DNA of 64,000 nt from Fusobacterium varium (lineage in GTDB: Bacteria > Fusobacteriota > Fusobacteriia > Fusobacteriales > Fusobacteriaceae). Both the position numbers and the translations under genes were made by a program. Location of the stretch: positions 355,319 through 419,318 of the forward strand of contig JADYUE010000001.1 of NCBI GenBank assembly GCA_021531615.1, given 5' to 3'. The stretch's first letter is position 1. Each line of letters opens with the position of its first letter. Positions 17,113 to 26,971 of this stretch are shown piece after piece. The notes beneath the pieces were generated by a model. It saw only the letters and a program-made list of their open reading frames with translations, was not told the DNA's origin and searched no databases.

Positions 17113-17229
17113 CTTCTATTAACTCCTTAATCATTTTTTGTGTTATTTAATATTGTACACTAATCTATAAGCTATTTATATATTATTATATAAAATTACA
17201 TATTTTTAATAACAGTTCTAAGCCCCTAA

Positions 17230-18069
17230 TTATCTTCCTTTTACAAGGTCATCTATTTTTATTGCCACTTTTAATATCTCTTCTAAATCAGATAGATAAA
17301 GCATATTTGGTCCATCTGATAGAGCTTTTTCTGGGCTAGGATGAACCTCAGCAAATATTGCATCTACTCCTATTGCAAGTCCTGCTCTCATTAGAGGGTA
17401 AACATACTCTCTATCTCCAGAAGTAGCTGTTCCTAATCCTCCTGGTTTTTGTACAGCATGAGTTACATCAAATACAACTGGGTAACCAAATTTTCTCATT
17501 TCTAAAAGAGATCTCATATCTACAACCATATTGTTATATCCAAATGTACTTCCTCTTTCACATAACATAACTTGAGGATTTCCACTTTCTTCCATCTTCG
17601 TAACTACATTTTTCATATCCCAAGGAGCTAAAAATTGTCCTTTTTTTACATTTACAGGAAGTCCTGTTTCAGCTGCTGCAATTAAAAGATCTGTTTGTCT
17701 ACATAAAAATGCTGGTATTTGAAGTAAGTCTACTACCTCAGCAGCTTTTTTACATTGCCATACTTCATGTACATCAGTAACAACTGGTACGTCGTATGTT
17801 TCTTTAACTTTTTTTAATATTCTTAATCCCTCTTCTATTCCAGGTCCTCTATATGAGTGGATAGAAGATCTATTTGCTTTATCAAAAGATGCTTTAAAAA
17901 TATATTTTATTCCTAATTTATCACAGATAGCTTTTATCTTTCCAGCAACTTCCATAACTAACTCTTCAGATTCTATAACACAAGGTCCAGCTATTAGTGC
18001 AAATCTATTATTTCCACCAATTTCAATATCTTTTCCAATTTTAACTTTTTTTACTTCGTTAATTAGCAT
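17230..18069 (-). CDS. kdsA: 3-deoxy-8-phosphooctulonate (Kdo-8-P) synthase
   Basis: It condenses arabinose 5-phosphate and phosphoenolpyruvate to Kdo 8-phosphate, the committed step towards the Kdo of lipopolysaccharide. The 279 residues show IAGPCVIES, the KASFDKANRSS loop, the GQFLAPWDMKN segment and DVTHAVQKPGG. A Cys in the N-terminal IAGPC motif is compatible with the metal-dependent class, but I did not settle the class. It starts after GGGGGAAAA, 10 bases behind murE. Its natural partner kdsD lies beyond the TnpB insertion. Confidence 0.95.
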   Translation of the reverse strand: MLINEVKKVKIGKDIEIGGNNRFALIAGPCVIESEELVMEVAGKIKAICDKLGIKYIFKASFDKANRSSIHSYRGPGIEEGLRILKKVKETYDVPVVTDVHEVWQCKKAAEVVDLLQIPAFLCRQTDLLIAAAETGLPVNVKKGQFLAPWDMKNVVTKMEESGNPQVMLCERGSTFGYNNMVVDMRSLLEMRKFGYPVVFDVTHAVQKPGGLGTATSGDREYVYPLMRAGLAIGVDAIFAEVHPSPEKALSDGPNMLYLSDLEEILKVAIKIDDLVKGR

Positions 18070-18079
18070 TTTTCCCCCT

Positions 18080-19531
18080 TTATTTTTCCTGTTTTTTTCT
18101 TATAATCTCACGTCTTGCAATCTCTCTATCATCAAAATGAATCTTCTTTCTTCCAAGAATTTGATAAGTTTCATGCCCTTTTCCAGCTAATAGAATTATA
18201 TCATTTTTTTCTGCTAATTCTATCGCTTTTGAAATTGCCTCATCTCTATCTAAGATAACTATATGATTATCTTTTTTCATTCCAACTAATATATCATCTA
18301 TTATTTTTTGAGGCTCTTCTGTTCTAGGGTTATCTGATGTAACTATTGCTAGATCACTTAAATTTTCAGCAATTCCACCCATTATCGGTCTTTTACTAGC
18401 ATCTCTATCTCCACCACAACCAAAAACAGTTATTACTCTTCCTCTTTTTAATTCATTTATACTTTTTAAAATATTTTCAAGAGCATCTCCAGTGTGACAA
18501 TAATCTACAATTACTCCAAAATCTTGTCCACAATTTACAAGCTCATATCTTCCTGGTGCTCCCTTTGCTCCCTTTATCTTCTCTATTATTGTTTCTATAT
18601 CTATTCCCAATAATACAGCTACTGAAATAGCCCCAAGAACATTATACATATTGTATCTTCCTAAAATAGATAACTTTATCTTAGTTGTAAAATTATCTAT
18701 TTTTATTTCTACCTCTTGTCCATCTCCATGAAACTCTAGTATCTTCCCTTTAGCTCTTCCTTCGTTGTACATTCCATAAGCAATTCCACCAAAGTCAAAA
18801 GATAATCTTTTTCCATAAAGATCATCAATATTGATTACACAATTATTTTCACAATCTTTTTTCATCATTGTAAAAAGTTTTCTCTTAGCTTGGAAATAAT
18901 CCTCCATATCCTTGTGAAAATCTAAGTGATCTAAAGTCAAGTTAGTAAACATAGTCACATCAAACTCTAGCATATCTACTCTTCCTAGAGCTAAAGCATG
19001 TGAACTAACCTCCATAATCATATATTTTATGCCTTTTTCCACAGATTTTTTGCACATCTTTACAATATCTAATGATTCTGGAGTTGTATTAGGAGCTTCT
19101 ATTATCTCATCTCCTATTTTATATTCAACAGTTCCTATTCTTGATACATTTTCACTACCTAAAATAGATTCAAGAAGATAAGTTGTTGTTGTCTTTCCAT
19201 TAGTACCTGTAATTCCTATTATTTTTAGATTTTTTTGTGGATAATCATAAAATTTTGAGGCTACGATCCCTAAATTTTTTCTCAAATCTTCCACTAAAAT
19301 ATATTCAACTGGAAATTTAGTTTCTACCTCTTTAGAAACTAATATACAAGTTGCACCATTTTTTACTGCTTGTTCTATATAGTTATGTCCATCTACAACT
19401 GCACCTTCTAATGCAACAAATATATTTCCCTCTTTTATTTTTCTTGAATCATATTCAATTCCTGTATAAACTTGATTTTCATTTTTCTCTTTTAAAACTC
19501 TATATTTTAATCCTGCTAATATTTTATTCAT
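18080..19531 (-). CDS. murE: UDP-N-acetylmuramoyl-tripeptide synthetase MurE
   Basis: It adds the third, diamino, residue to the peptidoglycan stem peptide in the cytoplasm. The 483 residues contain the three Mur ligase domains, the ATP loop GITGTNGKTTTTYLLE and the substrate motif DNPRTEEP. DNPR is the signature of enzymes that take diaminopimelate. In Fusobacterium nucleatum the same family takes meso-lanthionine, a sulfur analogue, so the substrate here could be either. It follows AGGAG and lies 26 bases after the small periplasmic protein gene. Confidence 0.94.
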   Translation of the reverse strand: MNKILAGLKYRVLKEKNENQVYTGIEYDSRKIKEGNIFVALEGAVVDGHNYIEQAVKNGATCILVSKEVETKFPVEYILVEDLRKNLGIVASKFYDYPQKNLKIIGITGTNGKTTTTYLLESILGSENVSRIGTVEYKIGDEIIEAPNTTPESLDIVKMCKKSVEKGIKYMIMEVSSHALALGRVDMLEFDVTMFTNLTLDHLDFHKDMEDYFQAKRKLFTMMKKDCENNCVINIDDLYGKRLSFDFGGIAYGMYNEGRAKGKILEFHGDGQEVEIKIDNFTTKIKLSILGRYNMYNVLGAISVAVLLGIDIETIIEKIKGAKGAPGRYELVNCGQDFGVIVDYCHTGDALENILKSINELKRGRVITVFGCGGDRDASKRPIMGGIAENLSDLAIVTSDNPRTEEPQKIIDDILVGMKKDNHIVILDRDEAISKAIELAEKNDIILLAGKGHETYQILGRKKIHFDDREIARREIIRKKQEK

Positions 19532-19557
19532 ATATGCTCCTAAATTAAATAAGAAAA

Positions 19558-19926
19558 TCAGTCAGCCTCACTTAGCTGACCATATTCTTCATATGTTATT
19601 TTCTCTAATTGTTTCTTATATTTTATCAGTTCATTTGTCAACTGGTTTTGCAATCGAAAAAAATTTTCATTTAATTCATCCATATAGACCCAGTCTGGAT
19701 TCTCTTTTCTCATCTCTTGTTGAATTCTAATTCGTATAGTTTTTAATTGTTTTTTTATATCATTTGATTTTATAAGGAGATTTTCTCTCAATCCTATAAT
19801 CTCATCTTTTTGTTTATTAGTTAGATTACTAAAGTACACAGTACACCCGTCAACAACTATTTCATTAGCATATAAAGGTATCATAGAAAAAAACAATGTC
19901 AATATTAGCAAATTGATATATCTCAT
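19558..19926 (-). CDS. Spy/CpxP-like small periplasmic protein
   Basis: A 122-residue protein with a clear signal peptide (hydrophobic residues 5-18, probable cleavage after YANA-type sequence near residue 20). The mature part is almost entirely charged helix. NLTNKQKDEI near residue 34 matches the LTxxQ motif of the Spy/CpxP family of envelope stress chaperones and metal sensors, and the helical pattern and length agree. A second motif is degenerate (QLTNEL). The assignment is by motif only. It is the first gene ahead of murE-kdsA, with GGAGG before its ATG. Confidence 0.6.
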   Translation of the reverse strand: MRYINLLILTLFFSMIPLYANEIVVDGCTVYFSNLTNKQKDEIIGLRENLLIKSNDIKKQLKTIRIRIQQEMRKENPDWVYMDELNENFFRLQNQLTNELIKYKKQLEKITYEEYGQLSEAD

Positions 19927-20051
19927 AATTAGCCTCCAGTTTATACAGCTATTTTTTTAATTATATTAGACCTCTGTGTCATATTTGTGACAACTATATC
20001 CTTTTAATATAAATTATAAAATAACTATAAAACTATCATTTTAACTGATAT

Positions 20052-20726
20052 TTAAACATTTTCAATTTGCCAATCAATTTCCTCTTTTCCTAACGATTTT
20101 AGTATACTATTTATCTTTTTAAAGTGTCCACAACCGAAAAAACCATTCCATGCTGAAAGAGGACTTGGATGAGCTGCTTCTAAAATATAATGTTTTTTCT
20201 GATCAATAAATTTTATTTTTTTTCTAGCATTAGCTCCCCATAATACAAATATTACTGGCTCTTCTCTCTCATTTAAATACTTTATTATATTATCAGTAAA
20301 AATTTCCCATCCTATTTTTGAATGAGAGTTAGCTTCTCCTGCTCTAACTGTTAAAGCTGTATTAAGAAGAAGTATCCCTTGTTTTGCCCAAGGAACTAGG
20401 TATCCATTATTAGGTATATATGTTCCTAGCTCCTCCTTTAACTCTTTATACATATTTTGTAAAGATGGGGGTGTTTTGATTCCAATATTTACAGAAAATG
20501 CCAATCCATGAGCTTGATTTGGTCCATGATATGGATCTTGCCCTAAAATTAAAACTTTACAATCTTTAAAACTTGTTAATTTCAAAGCTGAAAAAATATC
20601 ATCTGGCTTAGGATAGATAGTTCTACTTCTATATTCACTTATTAAAAACTTTCTCAAATTTTGATAATACTCTTTTTGAAATTCATCTTTTAATATCTCA
20701 TCCCAATCATTTCCTATATTTACCAT
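20052..20726 (-). CDS. ung: Uracil-DNA glycosylase, family 1
   Basis: It removes uracil from DNA to start base-excision repair. The 224 residues include the water-activating motif [18 protein letters not shown] with the catalytic Asp and the leucine-intercalation loop [17 protein letters not shown] with the catalytic His. The start is placed at the ATG at 20726, five bases after GGAGG; an in-frame TTG at 20738 overlaps that site and is rejected. It lies 20 bases after the radical SAM gene on the same strand. Confidence 0.97.
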   Translation of the reverse strand: MVNIGNDWDEILKDEFQKEYYQNLRKFLISEYRSRTIYPKPDDIFSALKLTSFKDCKVLILGQDPYHGPNQAHGLAFSVNIGIKTPPSLQNMYKELKEELGTYIPNNGYLVPWAKQGILLLNTALTVRAGEANSHSKIGWEIFTDNIIKYLNEREEPVIFVLWGANARKKIKFIDQKKHYILEAAHPSPLSAWNGFFGCGHFKKINSILKSLGKEEIDWQIENV

Positions 20727-20747
20727 CTTTTCCTCCAATATTTCTCA

Positions 20748-22508
20748 TTAATTTTCTGCTATTTTTAAACAATTAGGAAATCTCTTTTTCATTCCACAAC
20801 CTGAACATTGTTTTCTACAATCAGGTGTTAAAGCTCCCTCTCTAGCTTTTTCATTCTCTCTAACTAAGAAGCACTTATCTACTCCAATATCTACCATATC
20901 CCAAGGTAATTCTTGATCTAACTCTCTAGCTCCAAGATAAGTTTTTTCCTCTATTCCTAAATCTTGAGCTGCCCCTATCCAGATATCATAGTTATCTCTA
21001 TAATCATCTAGTTTAGCTCCCATTTCAAAGGCTCTTTGAATTAAATCTCCTGTTCTTTCATCTCCTCTTGATAATAATCCTTCAAGATAAGATTTTTTAC
21101 TATCATGTATTCTAAGAGTGCAATGTTTTGACCCTTTAAATAGATCTCTTAAAATCTTATGTTTTCTCTTCATCTCTTCCATATCCATTTGCTCTGCCCA
21201 TTGGAAAGGAGTATGAGGTTTTGGAACAAAGTTTGATACACTTACTGTTACATTTATTCTTTTACTAATAGGTAAGCATCTTTTTAATACTTTTGTTGCT
21301 AAATCATAGATTGCTGCTACATCTTCATCAGTTTCATATGGTAATCCTATCATAAAATAGAATTTTAAGTTTTCCCATTTTCCTCTTATTGCAGCTTCAG
21401 CAGTATCTAAAACATCTGCTTCCTCTACACCTTTATTTATTATATCTCTCAATCTTTGAGATCCTGCTTCTGGGGCAAAAGTAAATCCTGTTCTCTTTCC
21501 TCCACTTATATCATCAGCAACTTGGACTGAATAAGGGTTCATTCTCAATGATGGTAGAGAAATTCCTAGGTTTTTATTTTCATATTTACTTTTTAGTTTT
21601 TTTATAAGCTCATCTATTCTACTATAATCACTACTACTCAATGAAGATAGAGAGATTTCTGAATATCCAGTATTTCTTATCATTTTCTCTATTAATTCAC
21701 AGTTTCTAGTTAAACTTCTCTCTCTAGCTGGTCTATATACTATACCTGCTTGACAGAATCTACATCCTCTAGTACATCCTCTTTGAATTTCAACAGATGC
21801 TCTATCATGTACAATATTTATGTATGGTACTAATTGATTATCATAAAACTCTGTTTTCTCTAAATCTTCAACTATAGCTCTTCTTATTTTTTTCTTTCCT
21901 TTGTGAAGTGCTGGAATATATACTCCATCAAGATCTTCTATTAATTGTAATTTTTCCATCTTTGTTTTATCAGAGTTTGCAACCATTCTCTTTGCAATCT
22001 CTACCATTACATCTTCTCCATCTCCTATAACGATGAAGTCTAAGAATTTCTCCATAGGTTTTGGGTTCATCATACAAGTTCCCCCTGCCATAATTAATGG
22101 ATACTCTTCTCCTCTTTTTTCTCTCTCTAATGGTATTCCTGCTAAATCAAGAGCATTTAATACATTTGGATAGCACATCTCATAAGATAGTGAAAATCCT
22201 ACCATATCAAACTCTTTTAATGGAGTTTTACTCTCTAATGAAAACATAGGAATATTGTTTTCTCTCATTATATTTTCCATATCTTCCATTGGAGCAAACC
22301 CTCTCTCTAAAGAGAATCCTTCTACTCTATTCATTAAGCTATATAGAATTCTTATCCCTAGATTTGACATTCCTACTTCATAAATATCTGGAAAAAATAG
22401 ACACATTCTAGTTTTAAATTCATCTTTATGGATACTATTTATCTCATTTCCTAAATATTGTGCTGGTTTCTCTACTTTTAATAAGTATTTATCTAAATTT
22501 ACTCTCAT
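20748..22508 (-). CDS. Radical SAM protein of the TIGR03960 type
   Basis: A 586-residue protein with an N-terminal region resembling a B12-binding-like domain and a radical SAM core. The cluster motif is CTRGCRFCQAG (CxxxCxxC) near residue 245, followed by YRPARERS. The C-terminal part ends with a cysteine group, CRKQCSGCGM, that could bind another cluster. The reaction is not known for this family; relatives are often coupled to a DUF2344 protein, which is not seen here. It reads into ung, 20 bases apart. Length is normal. Confidence 0.82.
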   Translation of the reverse strand: MRVNLDKYLLKVEKPAQYLGNEINSIHKDEFKTRMCLFFPDIYEVGMSNLGIRILYSLMNRVEGFSLERGFAPMEDMENIMRENNIPMFSLESKTPLKEFDMVGFSLSYEMCYPNVLNALDLAGIPLEREKRGEEYPLIMAGGTCMMNPKPMEKFLDFIVIGDGEDVMVEIAKRMVANSDKTKMEKLQLIEDLDGVYIPALHKGKKKIRRAIVEDLEKTEFYDNQLVPYINIVHDRASVEIQRGCTRGCRFCQAGIVYRPARERSLTRNCELIEKMIRNTGYSEISLSSLSSSDYSRIDELIKKLKSKYENKNLGISLPSLRMNPYSVQVADDISGGKRTGFTFAPEAGSQRLRDIINKGVEEADVLDTAEAAIRGKWENLKFYFMIGLPYETDEDVAAIYDLATKVLKRCLPISKRINVTVSVSNFVPKPHTPFQWAEQMDMEEMKRKHKILRDLFKGSKHCTLRIHDSKKSYLEGLLSRGDERTGDLIQRAFEMGAKLDDYRDNYDIWIGAAQDLGIEEKTYLGARELDQELPWDMVDIGVDKCFLVRENEKAREGALTPDCRKQCSGCGMKKRFPNCLKIAEN

Positions 22509-22575
22509 CTTTTCCTCTCTTTTTTATAAAATTTATACTTTATTTTAACATTTTTAAAATGTTTTACCTACTTTT

Positions 22576-22998
22576 TTATTTATCATCTAATTTTTGAAAC
22601 TCTTGCATCTTTAGCTCTTTACTTTTAATATGATGCTCTCTACATAAAATAGCTAGTTTATAATTTGTATCTTTCAATTTATTAAATCCATCTTCACTAT
22701 GATTTTCAAGCTCTCTATCTCCTAAAAGAACTTTTTTCATTCTCTTGATTAAAGAGGGATTTTTCTTTCCACAATCATGTAATAGTGCAAGTTTCAAAAA
22801 GATTTTATCATCTTTTAAAATCTCATTTTTCAATAAAAAATTATACAATCTAAATGAGTGAATTTTATCATATCTAGACATAGAATTAAATATTTCAAAC
22901 TCCTCATTAGATAATATAGTTTTTACAATATCATTATTTTTTTCATTGTATCTTCCAAAAATATATAATAATCCCTGTTTTATTCTACTTATTATCAT
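22576..22998 (-). CDS. HD-domain hydrolase
   Basis: A 140-residue HD-superfamily protein with the metal-binding dyad in LALLHDCGKKNPS and downstream histidines NHSEDG and CREHHIKS, the layout of small HD phosphohydrolases. No substrate can be inferred. Its ATG overlaps the stop of the TruA-KH gene by four bases (ATGA), so the two are coupled. Confidence 0.75.
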   Translation of the reverse strand: MIISRIKQGLLYIFGRYNEKNNDIVKTILSNEEFEIFNSMSRYDKIHSFRLYNFLLKNEILKDDKIFLKLALLHDCGKKNPSLIKRMKKVLLGDRELENHSEDGFNKLKDTNYKLAILCREHHIKSKELKMQEFQKLDDK

Positions 22999-23843
22999 AT
23001 CTCTCTCACAATAATATTCTTATATATCTTCTTTAATTTTTTTATATTACTTCCATTTTTTCCTATAAATTCCCCTTTGCTCCCTTTCTTTACATAGAAA
23101 ATATATAGGTTTTTATCTAATGTTCTCTCTGCCTCTAAAATATTTTCAACTTCCACTTCACACTTTTCTAAAATCAGATTTTTTAACTCCTCTTTCAGAT
23201 ATATCTTTTCTAAAGTCAGATATTTCCCCATAAGAGCCTCTTTTTTCCCTGTTAAAATATATCCTGACATTATTCTAACTTGTTTTGGCATAAATGAATT
23301 TCCTACAAATCTCAACTTCCCATTTTCATAGGTAATTTTTACCTCTCTAATATGCTCTTTTAGCTCTAGCCCTTTTTTATCAGTAAACTCACTTACATCA
23401 TATGTTCCACTTAGTTCACTACATAGTTTTTCTATCTCTTCTTCTGAATTTTTTATTAATTTTTTAGGATAGCTATAGATATATTCTCTCTTTTCTATCA
23501 TTTCTGGGAATACAAGATTTGGAAATGTCTTTTTTACCATTGTAACTTTTAGATCCCCAGTTGATAGTTGATTAAAACTATTTTTTAAATTTTCCATATC
23601 TCCATTAAAATTACTACTAACATAAAGTATATTTTCATTTGCACTAACTTTAGCATCTGTTCTTCCAGCTTGCTGAATACCCTTTGCCCATGAAAATCCT
23701 ACTTTTTCCATAATCTCTCTGAAAATACCCTTTACACTTTTCTTCCCTGCCATCTCATCAAAAGAGTGAAATTTCTGTCCATTATATGAGATATAAAACA
23801 TATACCCCCATTTACTTGTTTTTTCTATAGCTCTTATATCCAA
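22995..23843 (-). CDS. Divergent TruA-like pseudouridine synthase with C-terminal KH domain
   Basis: The first 200 residues follow the TruA fold: YISYNGQKFHSFD at the start, GRTDAKVSANENIL (TruA has GRTDAGVHA; the catalytic Asp is kept), a YIYSY segment and GNSFMPKQVRIMSGYIL (TruA GNAFLYHQVRNMVG). The last 60 residues contain GEFIGKNGSNIKKL, the GxxG loop of a KH RNA-binding domain. Canonical TruA modifies tRNA positions 38-40 and has no KH domain, so the RNA target is probably different. The start is a TTG at 23843, six bases after GGAGG. It is followed by the HD gene. Confidence 0.7.
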   Translation of the reverse strand: MDIRAIEKTSKWGYMFYISYNGQKFHSFDEMAGKKSVKGIFREIMEKVGFSWAKGIQQAGRTDAKVSANENILYVSSNFNGDMENLKNSFNQLSTGDLKVTMVKKTFPNLVFPEMIEKREYIYSYPKKLIKNSEEEIEKLCSELSGTYDVSEFTDKKGLELKEHIREVKITYENGKLRFVGNSFMPKQVRIMSGYILTGKKEALMGKYLTLEKIYLKEELKNLILEKCEVEVENILEAERTLDKNLYIFYVKKGSKGEFIGKNGSNIKKLKKIYKNIIVREI

Positions 23844-23908
23844 TTTTATCCTCCATAATTTTCAATTCTTTTAATTATACCATATATGTATAAGAAAAAA
23901 AAGATTAG

Positions 23909-23961
23909 CTATAAAAAGAAAAACGGTTAAAGTTTTGTAAAATACAAAGCTAAAACCGTTT
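23909..23961 (-). terminator. Terminator of the deo operon
   Basis: Minus-strand arms AAACGGTTTTAG and TTTAACCGTTT, with further TTTGTA/TACAAA pairing, end in TTTCTTTTT just after the deoC stop. Confidence 0.85.
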
Positions 23962-23968
23962 ATTTTAA

Positions 23969-24616
23969 TTAACCTTTTATTATTTTTACAAGTCTACTTG
24001 TTCCTAATCTATCTGCTCCAAGTTCAACAAATTTTTCTGCATCTTCAAAAGAGCTTATTCCTCCAGCAGGTTTTATTTTAACATCTTTACCTACATATTT
24101 TTTCATAAGAGCTACATCTTCAAATTTAGCTCCTGAAGTTGAGAATCCAGTTGATGTTTTTATAAATTCTGCTCCTGATTCAGTAACAATTTCACACATT
24201 TTTATTTTTTCTTCCTCAGTTAAAAGACAAGTTTCAATTATTACTTTTAATATCTTTCCATTACAAGCTTTGTGAATTGCTTTTATCTCTTGAAGAATAT
24301 CATCATATTTTTTATCTTTTAGATCTCCAATATTGATAACCATATCTATCTCATCAGCACCATTTTTTACAGCATCTTCAGTTTCAAAAACTTTTACAGC
24401 TGTTGTACTATATCCATTTGGAAACCCTATTACTGTACAGATAGGAAGTTTATCTCCAACATATTCCTTAGCTCTTTTTACAAAAGATGCTGGAATACAT
24501 GCTGATGCTACATCATAAGTCATTGAATCATCTAAAATCTCTTTTATTTGCTCCCAAGTTGCAGTTTGAGCTAATAAAGTATGATCAACCATCTTTAGTA
24601 TTGCTTTTTTATCCAT
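23969..24616 (-). CDS. deoC: Deoxyribose-phosphate aldolase
   Basis: It cleaves 2-deoxyribose 5-phosphate to acetaldehyde and glyceraldehyde 3-phosphate. The 215 residues have the Schiff-base Lys in FIKTSTGFS, the second active-site Lys in VKIKPAGGI and the conserved [10 protein letters not shown]. It is the last gene of udp-nupC-cdd-deoD-deoB-deoC and completes the route from nucleosides to central carbon metabolism. AGGAG precedes the ATG. Confidence 0.96.
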   Translation of the reverse strand: MDKKAILKMVDHTLLAQTATWEQIKEILDDSMTYDVASACIPASFVKRAKEYVGDKLPICTVIGFPNGYSTTAVKVFETEDAVKNGADEIDMVINIGDLKDKKYDDILQEIKAIHKACNGKILKVIIETCLLTEEEKIKMCEIVTESGAEFIKTSTGFSTSGAKFEDVALMKKYVGKDVKIKPAGGISSFEDAEKFVELGADRLGTSRLVKIIKG

Positions 24617-24634
24617 TTTATTCTCCTCTAAATT

Positions 24635-25825
24635 TTAAATTAATTTTTCTAATATAGATGTTCCAATAGTATTTTCTGGCATCTCAACTTCAAAATTATC
24701 TGCTATAGTAGCTCCAATAACTGCAAATGTGTCAGCAGTCTCTAATTTACCAGACTCTTTCATTGAAGGTGAATAAGCTAAAAATGGAACTCTCTCTCTT
24801 GTATGATCTGTTCCTGTATAGGTAGGGTCATTTCCATGATCTGCTGTTATTATTAACAGATCATCCTCTTTTAATTTTCCAAGTAAAACTCCCAAGTTCA
24901 GATCAAATTTTTCCAATTCCTCTGCATACCCTTTAGGATTTCTTCTATGCCCCCATAGAGCATCAAAGTCAACAAGATTTACAAAACATAATCCTTTAAA
25001 ATCTCTATCTGCTATCTCTATAGTTTGTTCCATTCCATGAACAGAACTTTTTGATTTATTTGATTCTGTTATTCCCTCACCATCGAAAATATCATTTATT
25101 TTTCCTACTGAAATAACATCAAAATTACTATCTTTAAGTACATTTAAAGTTGTTCTTCCATAAGGTTTTAGAGCATAATCATGACGATTGCTTGTTCTCT
25201 TAAACTCACCTTTTTTTCTACCAACATATGGTCTTGCTATTACTCTTCCAACTTTCCATTCATCTCTCATTGTAAGCTCTCTAGCAATTTCACAATACTT
25301 GTAAAGAGTTTCAAGTCCCATTGTCTCTTCATTTCCACAAATTTGAAGTACAGAGTCTGCACTTGTATATACTATTACATCTCCAGTTGCAATCTCATGT
25401 TCTCCATACTCATCTAATATTTCAGTACCACTGGCTGATTTGTTTCCTACTATTTTGTGTCCGAATCTTTTTTCTAGCTCATCTATTAACTCTTTTGGAA
25501 AACCTGTTTCTGTAAATGTTTGAAAAGGTTTATCTATGTTAAGCCCCATCATTTCCCAATGCCCTGTCATTGTGTCTTTTCCTACACTTGTTTCTTTTAA
25601 CTCTCCATAGTAACCTAAAGGTTTAGCAACTGGCTCTATATTTTTTAATTTACATAGATTTGCTATCCCTAATTTTTGTAAATTTGGAATATTTAATCTA
25701 TCTACTGATTCAGCTATATGTCCAAGAGTATTTACCCCTATATCTCCATATTTTTCAGCATCGTCCATAGCCCCTATTCCCAATGAATCTATAACAACTG
25801 TAAAAATTCTCTTATATCTTTTCAC
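24635..25825 (-). CDS. deoB: Phosphopentomutase
   Basis: It interconverts (deoxy)ribose 1-phosphate and 5-phosphate. The 396 residues belong to the alkaline phosphatase-like superfamily, with [16 protein letters not shown] at the N-terminus, the catalytic Thr in [13 protein letters not shown] and metal ligands in [19 protein letters not shown]. Translation starts at a GTG seven bases after GGAGG. It links the phosphorylases DeoD and Udp with DeoC. Confidence 0.96.
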   Translation of the reverse strand: MKRYKRIFTVVIDSLGIGAMDDAEKYGDIGVNTLGHIAESVDRLNIPNLQKLGIANLCKLKNIEPVAKPLGYYGELKETSVGKDTMTGHWEMMGLNIDKPFQTFTETGFPKELIDELEKRFGHKIVGNKSASGTEILDEYGEHEIATGDVIVYTSADSVLQICGNEETMGLETLYKYCEIARELTMRDEWKVGRVIARPYVGRKKGEFKRTSNRHDYALKPYGRTTLNVLKDSNFDVISVGKINDIFDGEGITESNKSKSSVHGMEQTIEIADRDFKGLCFVNLVDFDALWGHRRNPKGYAEELEKFDLNLGVLLGKLKEDDLLIITADHGNDPTYTGTDHTRERVPFLAYSPSMKESGKLETADTFAVIGATIADNFEVEMPENTIGTSILEKLI

Positions 25826-25844
25826 TGAATTTCCTCCAATCTAA

Positions 25845-26552
25845 TTAACAAAAAGTTTCTAATGCCACTTTCATCATATTAACAAAAGCTGTTTGTCTCT
25901 CCTCTGCTGTTGTTACCTCTTTAGTTACAAAAGAATCTGATATTGTTAAAAGGCAAGCTGCTTTTTTTCCTAAAACTCTTGCATTGTGGAAAAGAGCAAA
26001 ACTTTCCATCTCTACACAAGAAACTCCTTTTTCTTCACAAAGAGTTTTATAATAATTAGGTTCTCCCTCTCTATAGAAAACATCACTTGAATGGATTCTA
26101 CTAACATGTAGAGGAATTTCTAATCTCTTTGCAGCATCTTTTATCTTTTCATTTAACTCTTCACTTGGTAATATAATATCCTTATCATAACCATTTTGAG
26201 TGTGTGCATAAGATGATTCACTCCATGCACTATCAGCTAATACTACATCATAAACTTTTAGATCTCCTGAATAAGCTCCTGCTGATCCTACACGAATTAT
26301 ATTTTCAACTCCATAAACTGAGTATAGTTCATAAGAGTAGATTCCTATTGATGGCATTCCCATTCCTGATGCCATAACTGTTATCTCTTTACCTTTATAC
26401 TCTCCAGTAAAAGCTAACATATTTCTAACAGAGTTTACTTGTTTTACATTTGTTAAAAAAGTTTCTGCTATAAACTTTGCTCTTAATGGATCTCCTGGCA
26501 TAAGTACATTTTTTGCTATTTCTCCTAATTTTGCTTGATTATGTGGTGTCAT
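25845..26552 (-). CDS. deoD: Purine nucleoside phosphorylase, DeoD type
   Basis: It splits purine (deoxy)nucleosides with phosphate. The 235 residues show VLMPGDPLRAKFIAETFL, GMGMPSIGIYSYELY, RVGSAGAYS and the catalytic Asp in TISDSF, with VEMESFALF near the nucleoside site. It belongs to the hexameric low-molecular-weight class. It lies 12 bases after cdd. Confidence 0.96.
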   Translation of the reverse strand: MTPHNQAKLGEIAKNVLMPGDPLRAKFIAETFLTNVKQVNSVRNMLAFTGEYKGKEITVMASGMGMPSIGIYSYELYSVYGVENIIRVGSAGAYSGDLKVYDVVLADSAWSESSYAHTQNGYDKDIILPSEELNEKIKDAAKRLEIPLHVSRIHSSDVFYREGEPNYYKTLCEEKGVSCVEMESFALFHNARVLGKKAACLLTISDSFVTKEVTTAEERQTAFVNMMKVALETFC

Positions 26553-26564
26553 ATTACTTCCTCC

Positions 26565-26963
26565 TTATAAACTATCACTTGTAAAAGACATAGGCATAAG
26601 CTCTTCAATATTTGTTACAACAACTTCATCTTTTGTTCCTAACACTATTGGAGTATCTCTTTTTAAAAGTTCTACTAATACTTGTCTACATGCTCCACAT
26701 GGAGTTATCAAAGTATTTCCCTTTCCTACTATAGCTATTGCCTCTATATCATCTTGACGATATCCATTTGAATATGCTTGAAATATGGCATTTCTCTCTG
26801 CACAATTTGTAAGCCCATATGAAGCATTTTCAACATTTGCACCTATAAAATAATTTCCATCTTTTGTTTTTACACAAGCTCCTACAAAGAAATTTGAGTA
26901 AGGAGCATAAGCATTTTCCATTGCTTTATAAGCTCTCGATAAGATATCATTATATTTTACCAT
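26565..26963 (-). CDS. cdd: Cytidine deaminase
   Basis: It deaminates cytidine and deoxycytidine to uridines, feeding the uridine phosphorylase of the same operon. The 132 residues contain the zinc motif NCAERNAIF, with catalytic Glu, and TPCGACRQVL with the two Cys ligands; this is the homotetrameric class. It lies eight bases after nupC. Confidence 0.96.
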   Translation of the reverse strand: MVKYNDILSRAYKAMENAYAPYSNFFVGACVKTKDGNYFIGANVENASYGLTNCAERNAIFQAYSNGYRQDDIEAIAIVGKGNTLITPCGACRQVLVELLKRDTPIVLGTKDEVVVTNIEELMPMSFTSDSL

Positions 26964-26971
26964 ATTTCCTC

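Larger units (their letters stand above)
15832..17215 (-). mobile_element. TnpB-only IS200/IS605-type element (IS1341-like)
   Basis: The element contains tnpB and the structured right-end region but no tnpA (Y1 transposase), so it would have to be moved by a transposase elsewhere. It interrupts an otherwise compact run of envelope genes, spy-like, murE, kdsA and kdsD. The left end lies in the AT-rich 117 bases between the kdsA stop and the tnpB start. Boundaries are approximate. Confidence 0.7.
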
